Of a DNA stretch of 64,000 nt, positions 19,162-28,597 are shown one piece after another. The stretch lies in assembly GCA_036745495.1 (NCBI GenBank), contig DAIOGA010000002.1, forward strand, positions 39,193 through 103,192, in the 5' to 3' direction. Position 1 is the stretch's first letter; every line of letters begins with the position of its first letter. Both the position numbers and the translations under genes were made by a program. Source of the stretch: Methylopumilus sp036745495. Its GTDB lineage: Bacteria; Pseudomonadota; Gammaproteobacteria; Burkholderiales; Methylophilaceae. The notes beneath the pieces are model-generated. The model saw only the letters and a list, made by a program, of their open reading frames with translations. It was not told the origin of the DNA and made no database searches.

Positions 19162-20166
19162 CTATTTACCTGAAGTCTCTTCTTTAATAAGCCATTTACC
19201 ATCTATTCTTTTGACTAAGAGAGATTTATTAGAGTCTTCAGTTAATTTATCAGAAGTATATTTTTGTTTAAATTGTATGCGGGCCAGATTTTCATTTTTC
19301 ATAGTCACTTTTATATCTTCAATTTCAACAAGAATTTTTCCTTGTGATGAGATTTTTTGTTTTCTTGAAGCTTGCCATAAAGCTAATGTATCGCCGCTGG
19401 GTGTTTTAAAATCTTCGGCATACTTACTTAAGTAAACTTCAATATCCTTGGCTGACCAAGCACTTGCCCAACTATTCGCAAATGCAATCAGCTCTGCATT
19501 TTTATTATTAGTAGGTTTTGTAGGTGGTGAATTATTAGAAGCTACGCCATTTTGTACAACATCGACACCAGTTGGCAATTTAAATAAAAAATCATTATCT
19601 ACCAGGGTCACATTGTATTTTGCGTTTTTAAAACTAATCGTTGTGGTATGTTCAAATGCATCAACAATTTTCATTACTGACAATTTATTTTCAGTTAATC
19701 CAAGAATAACTTTACTAAATCCAGCGCCCTCTTCTTTAGGAACTGCTTCGACCCATTTAATATTTTGGTTGCCTTCATTATTAACTTGATCATCTATATT
19801 TTTAAGCGTGAAATATTTTTCAATATTTTTACCTGCGATAATGAGAAGCGGTGTAGATCCCGCAACTTTGGCTATAGGATTAATAGACACTTGCCTTAAA
19901 TCTTGATCGTACATGTATAGTCTATCGCCATCACTGATAATTTGATTCTGATAAGGTTTTAGATAATCCCATCTAAATTTATTTGGCCTTTTAAATAACA
20001 TCACGCCTTCAACGTCTTGGAGTTTTAAGCCTTTCTTATCCAAAACAACCTGACTAAATTCGGAAGACATGCTTGAGATGTTATTTACAAAAGCATTTAG
20101 ATCTGAAATGCCGTCCGCAAGCACATTGAATGAGAGTATTAAAAAAGCAAAAAAAAGTTTATTCAT
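19162..20166 (-). CDS. lolA: Outer-membrane lipoprotein carrier LolA fused to a C-terminal NTF2/SnoaL-like domain
   Basis: 334 residues, against about 200 for ordinary LolA. Residues 1-17 are a Sec signal peptide (cleavage after LADG-type site). Residues about 18-207 are LolA, with the characteristic FKRPNKFRWDYLKPY and KVILGLTENKL blocks. LolA ferries lipoproteins across the periplasm from LolCDE to LolB. A Pro/Asn/Thr-rich linker (about 208-225) leads to a second domain (226-334) with the pattern WASAWSAKDIEVYLSKYAEDF and IDGKWLIKEE, which is the NTF2-like cone fold seen at the C-terminus of Cds6-type periplasmic proteins. The reading frame is continuous, so this is a genuine fusion. It overlaps the end of ftsK by 8 bp. 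Confidence 0.88.
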   Translation of the reverse strand: MNKLFFAFLILSFNVLADGISDLNAFVNNISSMSSEFSQVVLDKKGLKLQDVEGVMLFKRPNKFRWDYLKPYQNQIISDGDRLYMYDQDLRQVSINPIAKVAGSTPLLIIAGKNIEKYFTLKNIDDQVNNEGNQNIKWVEAVPKEEGAGFSKVILGLTENKLSVMKIVDAFEHTTTISFKNAKYNVTLVDNDFLFKLPTGVDVVQNGVASNNSPPTKPTNNKNAELIAFANSWASAWSAKDIEVYLSKYAEDFKTPSGDTLALWQASRKQKISSQGKILVEIEDIKVTMKNENLARIQFKQKYTSDKLTEDSNKSLLVKRIDGKWLIKEETSGK

Positions 20167-22510
20167 TTTGATTCGGAGCTAGGATTTCTCTATTGCCGTT
20201 ACTTTGCATAGCGGAAACAAGACCAGCTCTTTCCATATCTTCAATAATTCTTGCGGCACGGTTATAACCAATGCGCAGATGTCTTTGCACTGAAGAGATG
20301 GATGGTTTTCTAGTTCGCAATACTAACTCTACAGCTTCATCATAAAGTGGGTCTTTCTCGCCAGAGAAATTAGAAGATGAATCACCGTAATCACCACTCT
20401 CCGAAGTTTCGTTAGTTAAAATACCTTCGATGTACTTCGGTTCACCATGTGATTTAAGGTAACTCACTACTTTATGTACCTCTTGATCGGATACAAATGC
20501 GCCATGAATTCTTTGTGGATAGCCAGAGCCTGCGGGCTGATATAACATGTCGCCTTGTCCAAGTAGGGTTTCAGCACCCATCTGATCTAAGATTGTTCGA
20601 GAATCAATTTTGCTGGACACTTGAAATGCAATTCTTGCAGGAATGTTAGCCTTAATAAGTCCTGTAATGACGTCAACGGAAGGTCTTTGTGTCGCTAAAA
20701 CTAAATGGATCCCGGATGCTCTCGCTTTTTGAGCAAGTCTTGCGATGAGCTCTTCAATTTTTTTACCTACCACCATCATTAAATCTGCAAGCTCATCAAT
20801 CACAATCACAATAAGTGGCATTTCAGATAAAGGTTCAGTATTTTCTGGGTTCACAGGATCTGCGATTGGGGAGCCATCTTTCAAACTATCTTTAATTTTT
20901 TGATTGTATCCAGCTAGATTTCTAACGCCTAACATCGACATCAATTTATAACGTCTTTCCATTTCAGCCACACACCAATTTAATGCATTAGCAGCTTGGC
21001 GCATATCAGTCACGACTGGAGCTAATAAATGAGGAATGCCTTCATACACAGATAACTCAAGCATTTTGGGGTCAATAAAAATCATCCTGACTTTTTCAGA
21101 ATTAGCTTTATAGAGCAAGCTTAAAATTAATGCATTGATTGCAACTGATTTACCTGACCCTGTAGTACCTGCAATTAATACATGTGGCATTTTAGATAAA
21201 TCAGCAACCTCCGGTCGGCCAGAAATATCTTTTCCTAAAGCAATCGTGAGTGAAGCGCTCGTATCTGCAAATATTTGAGAGCTCATAATTTCAGACAAGT
21301 AAACAATCTGTCTCTTAGGATTAGGTATCTCTAATCCCATACATGTTTTCCCAGGAATCGTTTCAACCACACGAACACTGACAACAGAGAGGGCTCGTGC
21401 TAAATCTTTTGATAAGTTGGTGACTTGGCTACCTTTGACACCTGGTGCGGGCTCAAATTCATAACGCGTAATAACAGGGCCTGGCTGAGCTGATATCACT
21501 TTGGCTTCAATACCGAAGTCCATTAATTTCTTCTCGATGAGTCGAGAGATAAACTCAATCGTTTCTGGCGACTGAGGTTCAACTTGATGTGAGGGTTGAT
21601 CTAAAAGATGAAGCGGTGGCAATAAATTGTCACTAAAATTAAATAAAGGAATTTGTTTTTCTTTTTGAACACGCTCACTTTTTTTAATTTCAACTTCGGG
21701 AGTTTCAATATTAACGGGAGATCTGTTTTCAGATTTTTTACGCTCACTTTCTAAGAGCTCCAATCTTTGCTTCTCAATAATTCTTCCGTGTTTGCGATCT
21801 TGCCAATCTCTATATCGAAATTGCGCTCTTTGAAATAAAGCAAAAGTAAAGTGGCCGAAATGCTCTGAAATTTTAAGCCATGACCACCCTGTAAATAAAC
21901 TAAATCCGATCGCAATAGATGTGATTAGAAAAATACTTGTTCCTATATACCCTAGCGATGCTCGTAATGCATGATCAAATAATTTCCCAAGCAAACCTCC
22001 TTGACTAAGCGGAAATTGCGCTGGTAGATCAATAAGATGGCCAGCCTCAAATGCAGCAGAACTAGAGATGAGAAGAAAGAAACCGAAATAATTAAAAAGT
22101 AAAAAAGAGCGATAGCCTTTTAACTCTTTATTGTATTGTGGGTAAAGAAGCCAAATGCTAAAGAAGCATAGAAAGCTTAACCACCAACTTGATAAGCCAA
22201 AAATATAGAGTAGTAAATCAGATAGATATGAGCCAATGATGCCGCCAGCATTATGAATTGAATTTGCTCCACTGACACTATGAGACCATGAAGGGTCTTG
22301 GCTCGAGTACGTTGCAAGTGTAATGGTTAAATAAAGGCCTAAAAAAATTAAACTTAACCACCAAGCTTCGCGTGTTAGCTTATTTTTAATCCCACTCAGT
22401 TTATTATCTTGTGGGGTTTGGCTCGCTTTTGTAGATTCTGATTTTTTTTTAAAAAACAAGGTTGTAAGTACTCGGAATGTTTCATCAATTATATCAGTTT
22501 GAGATGCCAA
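20159..22510 (-). CDS. ftsK: DNA translocase FtsK
   Basis: 783 residues. The N-terminal part (about 45-215) holds four membrane segments, followed by a short charged linker (about 230-300) and the motor: Walker A AGTTGSGKSVAINAL near 450, Walker B VIVIDELADLMM, and the RQRPS-type motif TQRPSVDVITG. A C-terminal gamma winged-helix domain (SISSVQRHLRIGYNRAARIIEDME), which reads KOPS-like polarity sequences and activates XerD, is present. It pumps chromosome ends across the septum to resolve dimers at dif. The linker is much shorter than in E. coli FtsK (1329 residues), as is usual in many bacteria. The gene is divergent from trxB across 117 bp. Confidence 0.96.
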   Translation of the reverse strand: MASQTDIIDETFRVLTTLFFKKKSESTKASQTPQDNKLSGIKNKLTREAWWLSLIFLGLYLTITLATYSSQDPSWSHSVSGANSIHNAGGIIGSYLSDLLLYIFGLSSWWLSFLCFFSIWLLYPQYNKELKGYRSFLLFNYFGFFLLISSSAAFEAGHLIDLPAQFPLSQGGLLGKLFDHALRASLGYIGTSIFLITSIAIGFSLFTGWSWLKISEHFGHFTFALFQRAQFRYRDWQDRKHGRIIEKQRLELLESERKKSENRSPVNIETPEVEIKKSERVQKEKQIPLFNFSDNLLPPLHLLDQPSHQVEPQSPETIEFISRLIEKKLMDFGIEAKVISAQPGPVITRYEFEPAPGVKGSQVTNLSKDLARALSVVSVRVVETIPGKTCMGLEIPNPKRQIVYLSEIMSSQIFADTSASLTIALGKDISGRPEVADLSKMPHVLIAGTTGSGKSVAINALILSLLYKANSEKVRMIFIDPKMLELSVYEGIPHLLAPVVTDMRQAANALNWCVAEMERRYKLMSMLGVRNLAGYNQKIKDSLKDGSPIADPVNPENTEPLSEMPLIVIVIDELADLMMVVGKKIEELIARLAQKARASGIHLVLATQRPSVDVITGLIKANIPARIAFQVSSKIDSRTILDQMGAETLLGQGDMLYQPAGSGYPQRIHGAFVSDQEVHKVVSYLKSHGEPKYIEGILTNETSESGDYGDSSSNFSGEKDPLYDEAVELVLRTRKPSISSVQRHLRIGYNRAARIIEDMERAGLVSAMQSNGNREILAPNQNE

Positions 22511-22627
22511 AAAATGATGAAAAAAGCCTTAAAAAATGCATGTTCTAACAAAAATAGGTTTGCTTAATCAAGCGATGAAAACTAAAATTGATCGTTTGTA
22601 ACTTCACACTCTTTTCAGGAATTTTTT

Positions 22628-23569
22628 ATGGCAAAACATGCCCGACTTATCATCTTAGGCTCTGGCCCAGCTGGCTATTCCGCAGCAGTTTATGCAGCTA
22701 GAGCAAATCTTAATCCTGTGCTTATTACAGGTATTGCCCAGGGTGGTCAATTGATGACTACAACAGATGTTGATAATTGGCCTGCAGATCCTGACGGTGT
22801 GATGGGTCCTGAATTAATGGAACGTTTTGAAAAACATGCTAAACGATTTAATACCGAAATTGTATTTGATCATATCCATACAACTCACCTCAAAGAAAAG
22901 CCTATTCGACTCGTGGGCGACTCATCCGAATATACTTGTGACGCCCTTATTATCTCAACAGGCGCATCAGCAAAATATCTTGGATTGGAAAGCGAAACTG
23001 CATTTTTAGGTAAGGGTGTTTCTGCTTGCGCTACATGCGACGGCTTCTTTTATAAAAACCAAGAAGTGGCTGTTGTAGGCGGGGGGAATACAGCAATTGA
23101 AGAGGCGCTTTATTTATCAAATATCGCAAATAAAGTGACATTAATTCATAGACGCGACAAATTTAAAGCTGAAGCTATTCAGATGGACAAAATATATGAT
23201 CGTGTAAAAGAAGGAAAAATTGTCCTTGAAACATTCAAAGTCCTAGAAGAGGTATTAGGTGACGCTTCAGGTGTTACAGGCATCAAAATCAAGGATGTAA
23301 ATACAAATGAAAGTAAATCAATACTACTCAAAGGTATTTTTATTGCCATTGGACATCAACCCAATACTTCAATTTTTGAAGGTCAATTAAATATGGAAAA
23401 TGGTTATATTGTTACCAATACAGGTCGTGAAGGTAATTTTACAGCCACTTCAATTCCTGGCGTATTTGCAGCAGGTGATGTTCAAGACCATATATACCGT
23501 CAAGCAGTGACAAGTGCTGGAACTGGCTGTATGGCAGCACTCGATGCAGAAAGATTTTTAACAAAATAA
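22628..23569 (+). CDS. trxB: Thioredoxin-disulfide reductase
   Basis: 313 residues of two-domain flavoprotein. FAD-binding GSGPAGYSAAVYAARA at the N-terminus, redox-active CATCDGFF (Cys136/Cys139 region), NADPH-domain VVGGGNTAIEEALYL with the 2'-phosphate-binding HRRDKFKAE, and C-terminal FAD motif GVFAAGDVQDH. It reduces thioredoxin with NADPH. A CAGGA ribosome site precedes the ATG. The Smr-domain gene follows by 4 bp. Confidence 0.97.
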   Translation: MAKHARLIILGSGPAGYSAAVYAARANLNPVLITGIAQGGQLMTTTDVDNWPADPDGVMGPELMERFEKHAKRFNTEIVFDHIHTTHLKEKPIRLVGDSSEYTCDALIISTGASAKYLGLESETAFLGKGVSACATCDGFFYKNQEVAVVGGGNTAIEEALYLSNIANKVTLIHRRDKFKAEAIQMDKIYDRVKEGKIVLETFKVLEEVLGDASGVTGIKIKDVNTNESKSILLKGIFIAIGHQPNTSIFEGQLNMENGYIVTNTGREGNFTATSIPGVFAAGDVQDHIYRQAVTSAGTGCMAALDAERFLTK

Positions 23570-23573
23570 TGTC

Positions 23574-24122
23574 ATGGCCACAAATAACGAAGATGAAATT
23601 GATTTATTCAGAGAAGCCATTAAAGGGGCGACCCCATTAAAAATCAGTCCGAAAAAAAAAGAACATAAAGCGCCTCAAAAAAAACCCAAGCCCGTACCTC
23701 TTAATTTCATAAGAGACGAAAAACAAGCGCTGATTGATTCGATTAGCGATCACTACGAACCACTTCATGATATAGAAAATGGTGAAGAGCTCTTCTATAT
23801 TAGGCAAGGTCACTCACCTGATATCTTAAAAAAACTACGAAAAGGCTATTGGGTTGTGCAGAAATCCATAGATCTTCACGGGATGATTTCAGATGAAGCT
23901 AAAGCCTATGTTGTTCAATTTATTGCTGAATGTAAAAAAAATAATATTCGTTGCGTTCGTATCGTACATGGCAAAGGTTATAACTCTAAGAATAAAGAAC
24001 CTATCCTTAAAAACAAATTAAAACATTGGTTGGCGCAAAAAGAAGAGGTGATAGCTTATGCTCAAGCTAGAACTCATGATGGTGGGAGTGGTGCTGTAAT
24101 TGTTTTATTGACCGCTCATTAA
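23574..24122 (+). CDS. Smr-domain protein (putative endonuclease)
   Basis: 182 residues. The first ~90 residues are charged and basic with poly-Lys patches. The C-terminal half is an Smr domain: DLHGMISDEAKAYV, then VRIVHGKGYNS and the HDGGSGAVIVLL end. Stand-alone Smr proteins of proteobacteria (YdaL/SmrA/SmrB group) are nucleases; SmrB cleaves mRNA at collided ribosomes, while others nick DNA. Which applies here is not clear from sequence. It is 4 bp downstream of trxB, and its stop codon shares the palindrome TTAA (24119-24122) with the convergent ABC transporter gene. Confidence 0.88.
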   Translation: MATNNEDEIDLFREAIKGATPLKISPKKKEHKAPQKKPKPVPLNFIRDEKQALIDSISDHYEPLHDIENGEELFYIRQGHSPDILKKLRKGYWVVQKSIDLHGMISDEAKAYVVQFIAECKKNNIRCVRIVHGKGYNSKNKEPILKNKLKHWLAQKEEVIAYAQARTHDGGSGAVIVLLTAH

Positions 24123-25948
24123 GCTTCTCCTAGGAATCCACCACTTTGATGCTTCCAAAGTCTCGCATACAACCCTTTCTTTTTAATAAGTTCAGCATGA
24201 CTTCCTTCTTCAATAATCTTACCTTTATCAATGACAATGAGCCTATCCATTGCCGCAATGGTAGATAAACGATGTGCTATGGCAATAACTGTTTTACCTT
24301 CCATGAGTTGATAGAGACTTTGTTGAATTACGACTTCAATTTCTGAATCAAGCGCACTTGTTGCCTCATCTAACAATAATATTGGGGCGTCTTTTAACAT
24401 CACTCTCGCAATAGATATACGCTGCCTTTGACCGCCTGATAATTTAACGCCTCTCTCGCCTACATGCGCTTCATAGCCTTTTCTAAAAAAATTATCTTCT
24501 AATTGCATTATAAAATCGTGTGCTTTAGCTCTTTTTGCTGCATGTATGATTTCTTTTTGAGTTGCATTAGGTCTGCCATAAACAATGTTATCTTTAACAG
24601 AACGATGAAGAAGAGAAGTGTCTTGCGTCACCATACCAATTTTTTCTCTTAAGCTATTTTGTTTTACTTTAGAAATATCTTGATTGTCGATCATAATCAC
24701 GCCTGCTTTAAGATCGTAAAATCTCAATAATAAATTTACGAGCGTAGATTTTCCTGAGCCAGATCTTCCAACTAATCCAACTTTTTCCCCGGGCTTAATA
24801 TGTAGAGAAAAGTTATGAATAACTGATTTTTTTTGAGCAGGATAGTTAAAAACTATATTTTGAAATGAAACTGAAGCTTTCTTTATTTGAAGATCTTTTG
24901 CATTTTTTTCATCTTTAATCTCTTGATGCATTGAGAGCGTGTTGAGTCCATCTTGAAGAGTTCCTACTTGCTCATATAGCGACGTCATTTCCCACATTAC
25001 CCAATGCGATATACCATTTAACCTAAGTGCCATTGCAGTTGAGGTAGCAATAACGCCCACCATAATTTCATTGCTTGACCAAAGCCAAATTGCTGCTATG
25101 GCGGTGCCTATAACTAAAAGCATACTTAATAAGTGATTAATGATTTCAATCCAACTTACAAGTCGCATTTGGTTATTTACACTCGCTAAAAATTCTTTCA
25201 TTGCCACTTTTGCAAAGTTAGCTTCTCGTCCTGCATGCGAAAAGAGTTTGATCGTACTTATATTGGTATAAGCATCTGTAATTCTTCCTGTCATTAAAGA
25301 TCTAGCATCTGCTTGATTTCTTGATAACTTACTTAAACGAGGTACAAAATAAATTAAAGCTAAAATATAAAGCAGTACCCATGCAACAAAAGGAAGCATC
25401 AACACATAATTAAATTTACCAATAACTAAAATCATAGTGAGGAAATAAATTACGACGTAAATCAATATATCGGCCAAAATAAACCATAAATCTCTGACAG
25501 CAAGAGCCGTTTGCATAACTTTTGCGGCAACCCTTCCTGCAAATTCATTATGATAAAAATTCATACTTTGATTAAGAAGTAGACGGTGGAAATTCCAACG
25601 CATACGCATGGGAAATGCACCAGCAAGTGATTGGTGCTTAATTAATGTTTGAAATAAAATAAGAATCGTACTTAAGATTAAAATAGCTGAGGCTGATACC
25701 AACATAGAAAAATGTTGGGTCCAAAAGTCATTTCGATTTGAATGATTTAATAAATCGATAAGTGACCCCATGTATGAGAATAAAACAGCTTCAAAACTTC
25801 CTATGAATGCTGTTAATAAGGCCATACATAAAATTAACCATCTAAGATTTTTTGTACATGACCAAATAAATGGTAATAGAGTCTTAGGTGGTGTGACTAA
25901 AAAATCTTCAGGGAATGGATTAAGGAGCTTTTCGAAATACTTAAACAT
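24119..25948 (-). CDS. ABC exporter, fused membrane and ATPase domains
   Basis: 609 residues in type IV exporter order: six membrane segments in about 30-330, then the nucleotide-binding domain with Walker A GRSGSGKSTLVNLLLRF near 393, Q-loop VTQDTSLLHRS, signature LSGGQRQRISIARVML near 506, Walker B ILLLDEATSALDS and H-loop IAHRLSTI. It would act as a homodimer in the inner membrane. The substrate is unknown. It resembles MsbA-like and multidrug exporters in layout, but its N-terminus (NPFPEDF) is not that of canonical MsbA, so I give no symbol. ispF and ispD lie just upstream on the same strand. Confidence 0.9.
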   Translation of the reverse strand: MFKYFEKLLNPFPEDFLVTPPKTLLPFIWSCTKNLRWLILCMALLTAFIGSFEAVLFSYMGSLIDLLNHSNRNDFWTQHFSMLVSASAILILSTILILFQTLIKHQSLAGAFPMRMRWNFHRLLLNQSMNFYHNEFAGRVAAKVMQTALAVRDLWFILADILIYVVIYFLTMILVIGKFNYVLMLPFVAWVLLYILALIYFVPRLSKLSRNQADARSLMTGRITDAYTNISTIKLFSHAGREANFAKVAMKEFLASVNNQMRLVSWIEIINHLLSMLLVIGTAIAAIWLWSSNEIMVGVIATSTAMALRLNGISHWVMWEMTSLYEQVGTLQDGLNTLSMHQEIKDEKNAKDLQIKKASVSFQNIVFNYPAQKKSVIHNFSLHIKPGEKVGLVGRSGSGKSTLVNLLLRFYDLKAGVIMIDNQDISKVKQNSLREKIGMVTQDTSLLHRSVKDNIVYGRPNATQKEIIHAAKRAKAHDFIMQLEDNFFRKGYEAHVGERGVKLSGGQRQRISIARVMLKDAPILLLDEATSALDSEIEVVIQQSLYQLMEGKTVIAIAHRLSTIAAMDRLIVIDKGKIIEEGSHAELIKKKGLYARLWKHQSGGFLGEA

Positions 25949-25956
25949 GAAAGAGC

Positions 25957-26433
25957 CTAATTAGACTCTATTAAACAAATGGCTTGGGCGGCGATACCCT
26001 CTCCTCTTCCAGTAAATCCAAGCGTTTCGGTAGTGGTCGCTTTTACATTGATTTGATCTATATTTATATTGCAATCCAATGCAATATTTTTTTTAATTTG
26101 ATCAATGTATGGCGCTAGTTTTGGTAACTCACAAATCACGGTGGCATCAATATTCACAATGGAATATTTTTTTTGCTGAAGGAGTAAAATCACTTTTTTT
26201 AATATTTCTCTTGAATTGATATCTTTAATGAGAGGATCTGTATTTGGAAAATGTTTTCCAATATCACCTAAGCACGCGGCACCGAGGATGGCATCCGATA
26301 TCGCGTGAAGAAGAACATCAGCATCTGAATGGCCCTCCAATCCTTTGTTGAATGGAATTTCAACACCGCCAATGATACATTTTCTTCCGTTCACTAATTG
26401 GTGAACATCAAAACCTTGTCCGACTTTTATCAT
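25957..26433 (-). CDS. ispF: 2-C-methyl-D-erythritol 2,4-cyclodiphosphate synthase
   Basis: 158 residues, standard IspF length. N-terminal GQGFDVHQL provides the zinc-binding Asp and His, followed by HSDADVLLHAISDAILGAACLGDIGKHFPNTD and ATTTETLGFTGRGEGIAAQA. It catalyses the fifth step of the MEP isoprenoid pathway. ispD lies 9 bp upstream in the same operon. Confidence 0.97.
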   Translation of the reverse strand: MIKVGQGFDVHQLVNGRKCIIGGVEIPFNKGLEGHSDADVLLHAISDAILGAACLGDIGKHFPNTDPLIKDINSREILKKVILLLQQKKYSIVNIDATVICELPKLAPYIDQIKKNIALDCNINIDQINVKATTTETLGFTGRGEGIAAQAICLIESN

Positions 26434-26442
26434 AGTAAATGC

Positions 26443-27138
26443 CTATTTATTTATTAACTGCTCGAGGATATTAAGATCCTCTGGGTAAGTAACTTTAAAA
26501 TTCTTAAAATTACCTTTAATTAATTTAGGCTTCTCACCTAAACGTTCAATTGCTTGAGATTCATCAGTTGGAGTCCCGTCAAATTTTTCTAATGCATGAC
26601 TTAACATTTTATATCGATACATCTGCGGCGTTTGTGCTTGCCATAAATGTTCTCTTAAAGGAGATTCAACCACTCTATCTTCTTCGTCAGATTTTTTTAT
26701 AGTATCTGATAGTGGGTAAGCCAAGAGACCGCCTACTGAATCATCTTTCAATGCATGCATTAAATGCTCTACATCTTTTCCTTCTATGCCAGGCCGAGCC
26801 GCATCATGAACCAAAATCCAATCGCTTTCATCTACATGATCTTTTATTGTTTTTAATGTATTAAGAACTGTTTCTGCTCGAGATTCACCACCACAATAAT
26901 GAGTATTCACCTTAGATGAAAAAGAAAGATTAAGTGTTTTCCATATTTCATCATTGGGGTGAATGGCAATATGAATTGAATTAACAAGTGAAATATTGTC
27001 AAAAACTCGAACTACTCTTTCAATGAGTGTTTGTTTATGAATTGAAAGGTATTGCTTGGGCTGGCCCAACCCCATTCTGGAACCTGAGCCTGCTGCTGGA
27101 ATAACGATATGAAATTTGGCCATGGCAAATTTTAACAT
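26443..27138 (-). CDS. ispD: 2-C-methyl-D-erythritol 4-phosphate cytidylyltransferase
   Basis: 231 residues as called (226 from the alternative ATG at 27123, which starts MAKFHIVIPAAGSG and fits the family equally well). Nucleotide-binding IPAAGSGSRMGLGQPKQYL, HDAARPGI, and QTPQMYRY are the expected IspD signatures. It makes CDP-methylerythritol in the MEP pathway. A GAGG lies only 2 bp before the 27138 start, so the start remains open. Adjacent ispF supports the assignment. Confidence 0.95.
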   Translation of the reverse strand: MLKFAMAKFHIVIPAAGSGSRMGLGQPKQYLSIHKQTLIERVVRVFDNISLVNSIHIAIHPNDEIWKTLNLSFSSKVNTHYCGGESRAETVLNTLKTIKDHVDESDWILVHDAARPGIEGKDVEHLMHALKDDSVGGLLAYPLSDTIKKSDEEDRVVESPLREHLWQAQTPQMYRYKMLSHALEKFDGTPTDESQAIERLGEKPKLIKGNFKNFKVTYPEDLNILEQLINK

Positions 27139-27168
27139 GGCCTCACATGATGCTTTTAAGAGATAGAA

Positions 27169-28359
27169 TTAATCTTCTGCATTAGCTGCAATTTTATGAA
27201 TCGAAATATCCGCGCCATTAAATTCTTCTTCTTGGCTTAATCGAATACCAAAGAAATGCTTAATAATGCCGTAAACTAAAAATCCGCCTAAAAGCGCAAT
27301 ACCAATACCTAATAAAGTCCCAATGAGTTGCGATGTAAAACTAATACCGCCCATGCCACCAAAATAAGTAGATCCAAAAATGCCTGCTGCAATACCGCCC
27401 CAAGCACCACAGAGTCCATGTAATGGCCACACCCCTAATACATCATCAATTTTTAACCGATTTTGTGTAAGCGTAAAAGCCCATACAAAGAGAACGCCTG
27501 CAACTAAACCTGTAATAAGAGCGCCAATAGGATGAAAAATATCTGATCCCGCGCAAACAGCTACAAGGCCTGCAAGTGGGCCATTATGGATAAAACCAGG
27601 GTCATTTTTTCCAACAATGAGCGCTGCGATCGTACCACCGACTAATGCCATTAGAGAATTTATTGCAACTAGGCCTGAAATACCATTGGCGGTTTGCGCT
27701 GACATCACATTAAAGCCAAACCAACCTACAGTTAAAATCCACGCACCTAATGCGAGAAACGGAATATTAGATGGCGGGTAAGCATGGAGCCTTCCATCTT
27801 TACCATATCTTCCATTTCTTGCTCCGAGCAATAAAACCGCTGCTAAAGCAATCCATCCACCCATAGCATGCACAACAACCGATCCTGCAAAGTCATGAAA
27901 TTTAAATCCAAAATTACCTTCAAGAAAAGACTGAACACCTAAATGATTATTCCAAGCAATGCCTTCAAAAAACGGATACACAAACCCCACCAAAGCAAAA
28001 GTAGCTGCTAATTGAGAATTGAATTTAGCTCTCTCAGCAATGCCTCCAGAAATAATGGCAGGAATCGCTGCAGCAAAAGTAAGCAAGAAGAAAAACTTTA
28101 CGAGCTCATAGCCATTTTTAGCAGACAATGTTTCTGCAGGAGATAAGAAGCTGACGCCATAAGCGATACCATAACCAATAAAGAAATAAGCAAGCGTCGA
28201 TACAGAAAAATCAACAAGAATTTTAACTAGCGCATTCACTTGGTTTTTATGACGAACCGTACCTACTTCTAAAAATGCGAATCCTGCATGCATAGCAAGC
28301 ACCATAATCGCGCCTAATAAAACAAATAAAACATCATTTGCACCAATTAAGTTATCCAT
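27169..28359 (-). CDS. amt: Ammonium transporter of the Amt family
   Basis: 396 residues, 11 predicted membrane helices. The twin pore histidines are present in VVHAMGGWIAL and WPLHGLCGAWGGIAAGIFG, and the Phe gate region and GGIAERAKF motif are typical. It has no cleavable signal sequence, unlike E. coli AmtB. It imports ammonium/ammonia under nitrogen limitation. There is no glnK next to it, unlike the usual glnK-amtB pair, although the C-terminal tail that binds PII is kept. The 238-bp upstream region carries a nested set of inverted repeats resembling NtrC sites. Confidence 0.95.
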   Translation of the reverse strand: MDNLIGANDVLFVLLGAIMVLAMHAGFAFLEVGTVRHKNQVNALVKILVDFSVSTLAYFFIGYGIAYGVSFLSPAETLSAKNGYELVKFFFLLTFAAAIPAIISGGIAERAKFNSQLAATFALVGFVYPFFEGIAWNNHLGVQSFLEGNFGFKFHDFAGSVVVHAMGGWIALAAVLLLGARNGRYGKDGRLHAYPPSNIPFLALGAWILTVGWFGFNVMSAQTANGISGLVAINSLMALVGGTIAALIVGKNDPGFIHNGPLAGLVAVCAGSDIFHPIGALITGLVAGVLFVWAFTLTQNRLKIDDVLGVWPLHGLCGAWGGIAAGIFGSTYFGGMGGISFTSQLIGTLLGIGIALLGGFLVYGIIKHFFGIRLSQEEEFNGADISIHKIAANAED

Positions 28360-28472
28360 GACCGGAATTCCTTATCTTTAATATTTAATTAAGCTTAATT
28401 TTATATAAAAATGAATAAAAATAAGAGATTGTGAATTTTTTATCTTAAAATTTACGAATTATTCTACTTTTA

Positions 28473-28528
28473 AGCACTATTTATGTGCATTTATATGAAT
28501 TCATATTTTGATGCACATAAAGAATGCG
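28473..28528. promoter_or_regulatory. Nested dyad region between amt and DUF3301, with NtrC-like half-sites
   Basis: Within the 238-bp divergent gap (28360-28597), 28473-28489 reads A-GCAC-N7-GTGC-A, close to the NtrC consensus TGCAC-N7-GTGCA. 28512-28528 is a weaker second copy (TGCAC-N7-ATGCG). Between them lies a perfect 14-bp palindrome, ATATGAATTCATAT (28493-28506). The inner arms GTGCAT (28485-28490) and ATGCAC (28511-28516) also pair. The NtrC-like centres lie about 122 and 161 bp upstream of the amt start. I see no sigma-54 -24/-12 box. The rest of the gap is plain A+T-rich DNA. Confidence 0.45.
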
Positions 28529-28597
28529 TCAAAATAATCGCTAAAGTCTCAATAACCCCGTTTAAGATATCAAAATCTATTTTTTTTATTAAAACCC

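Noticed and set aside
28360..28470. A sigma-54 promoter for amt
   Set aside because: I looked on the minus strand for TGGCAC-N5-TTGC and found nothing close, despite the NtrC-like sites further upstream.
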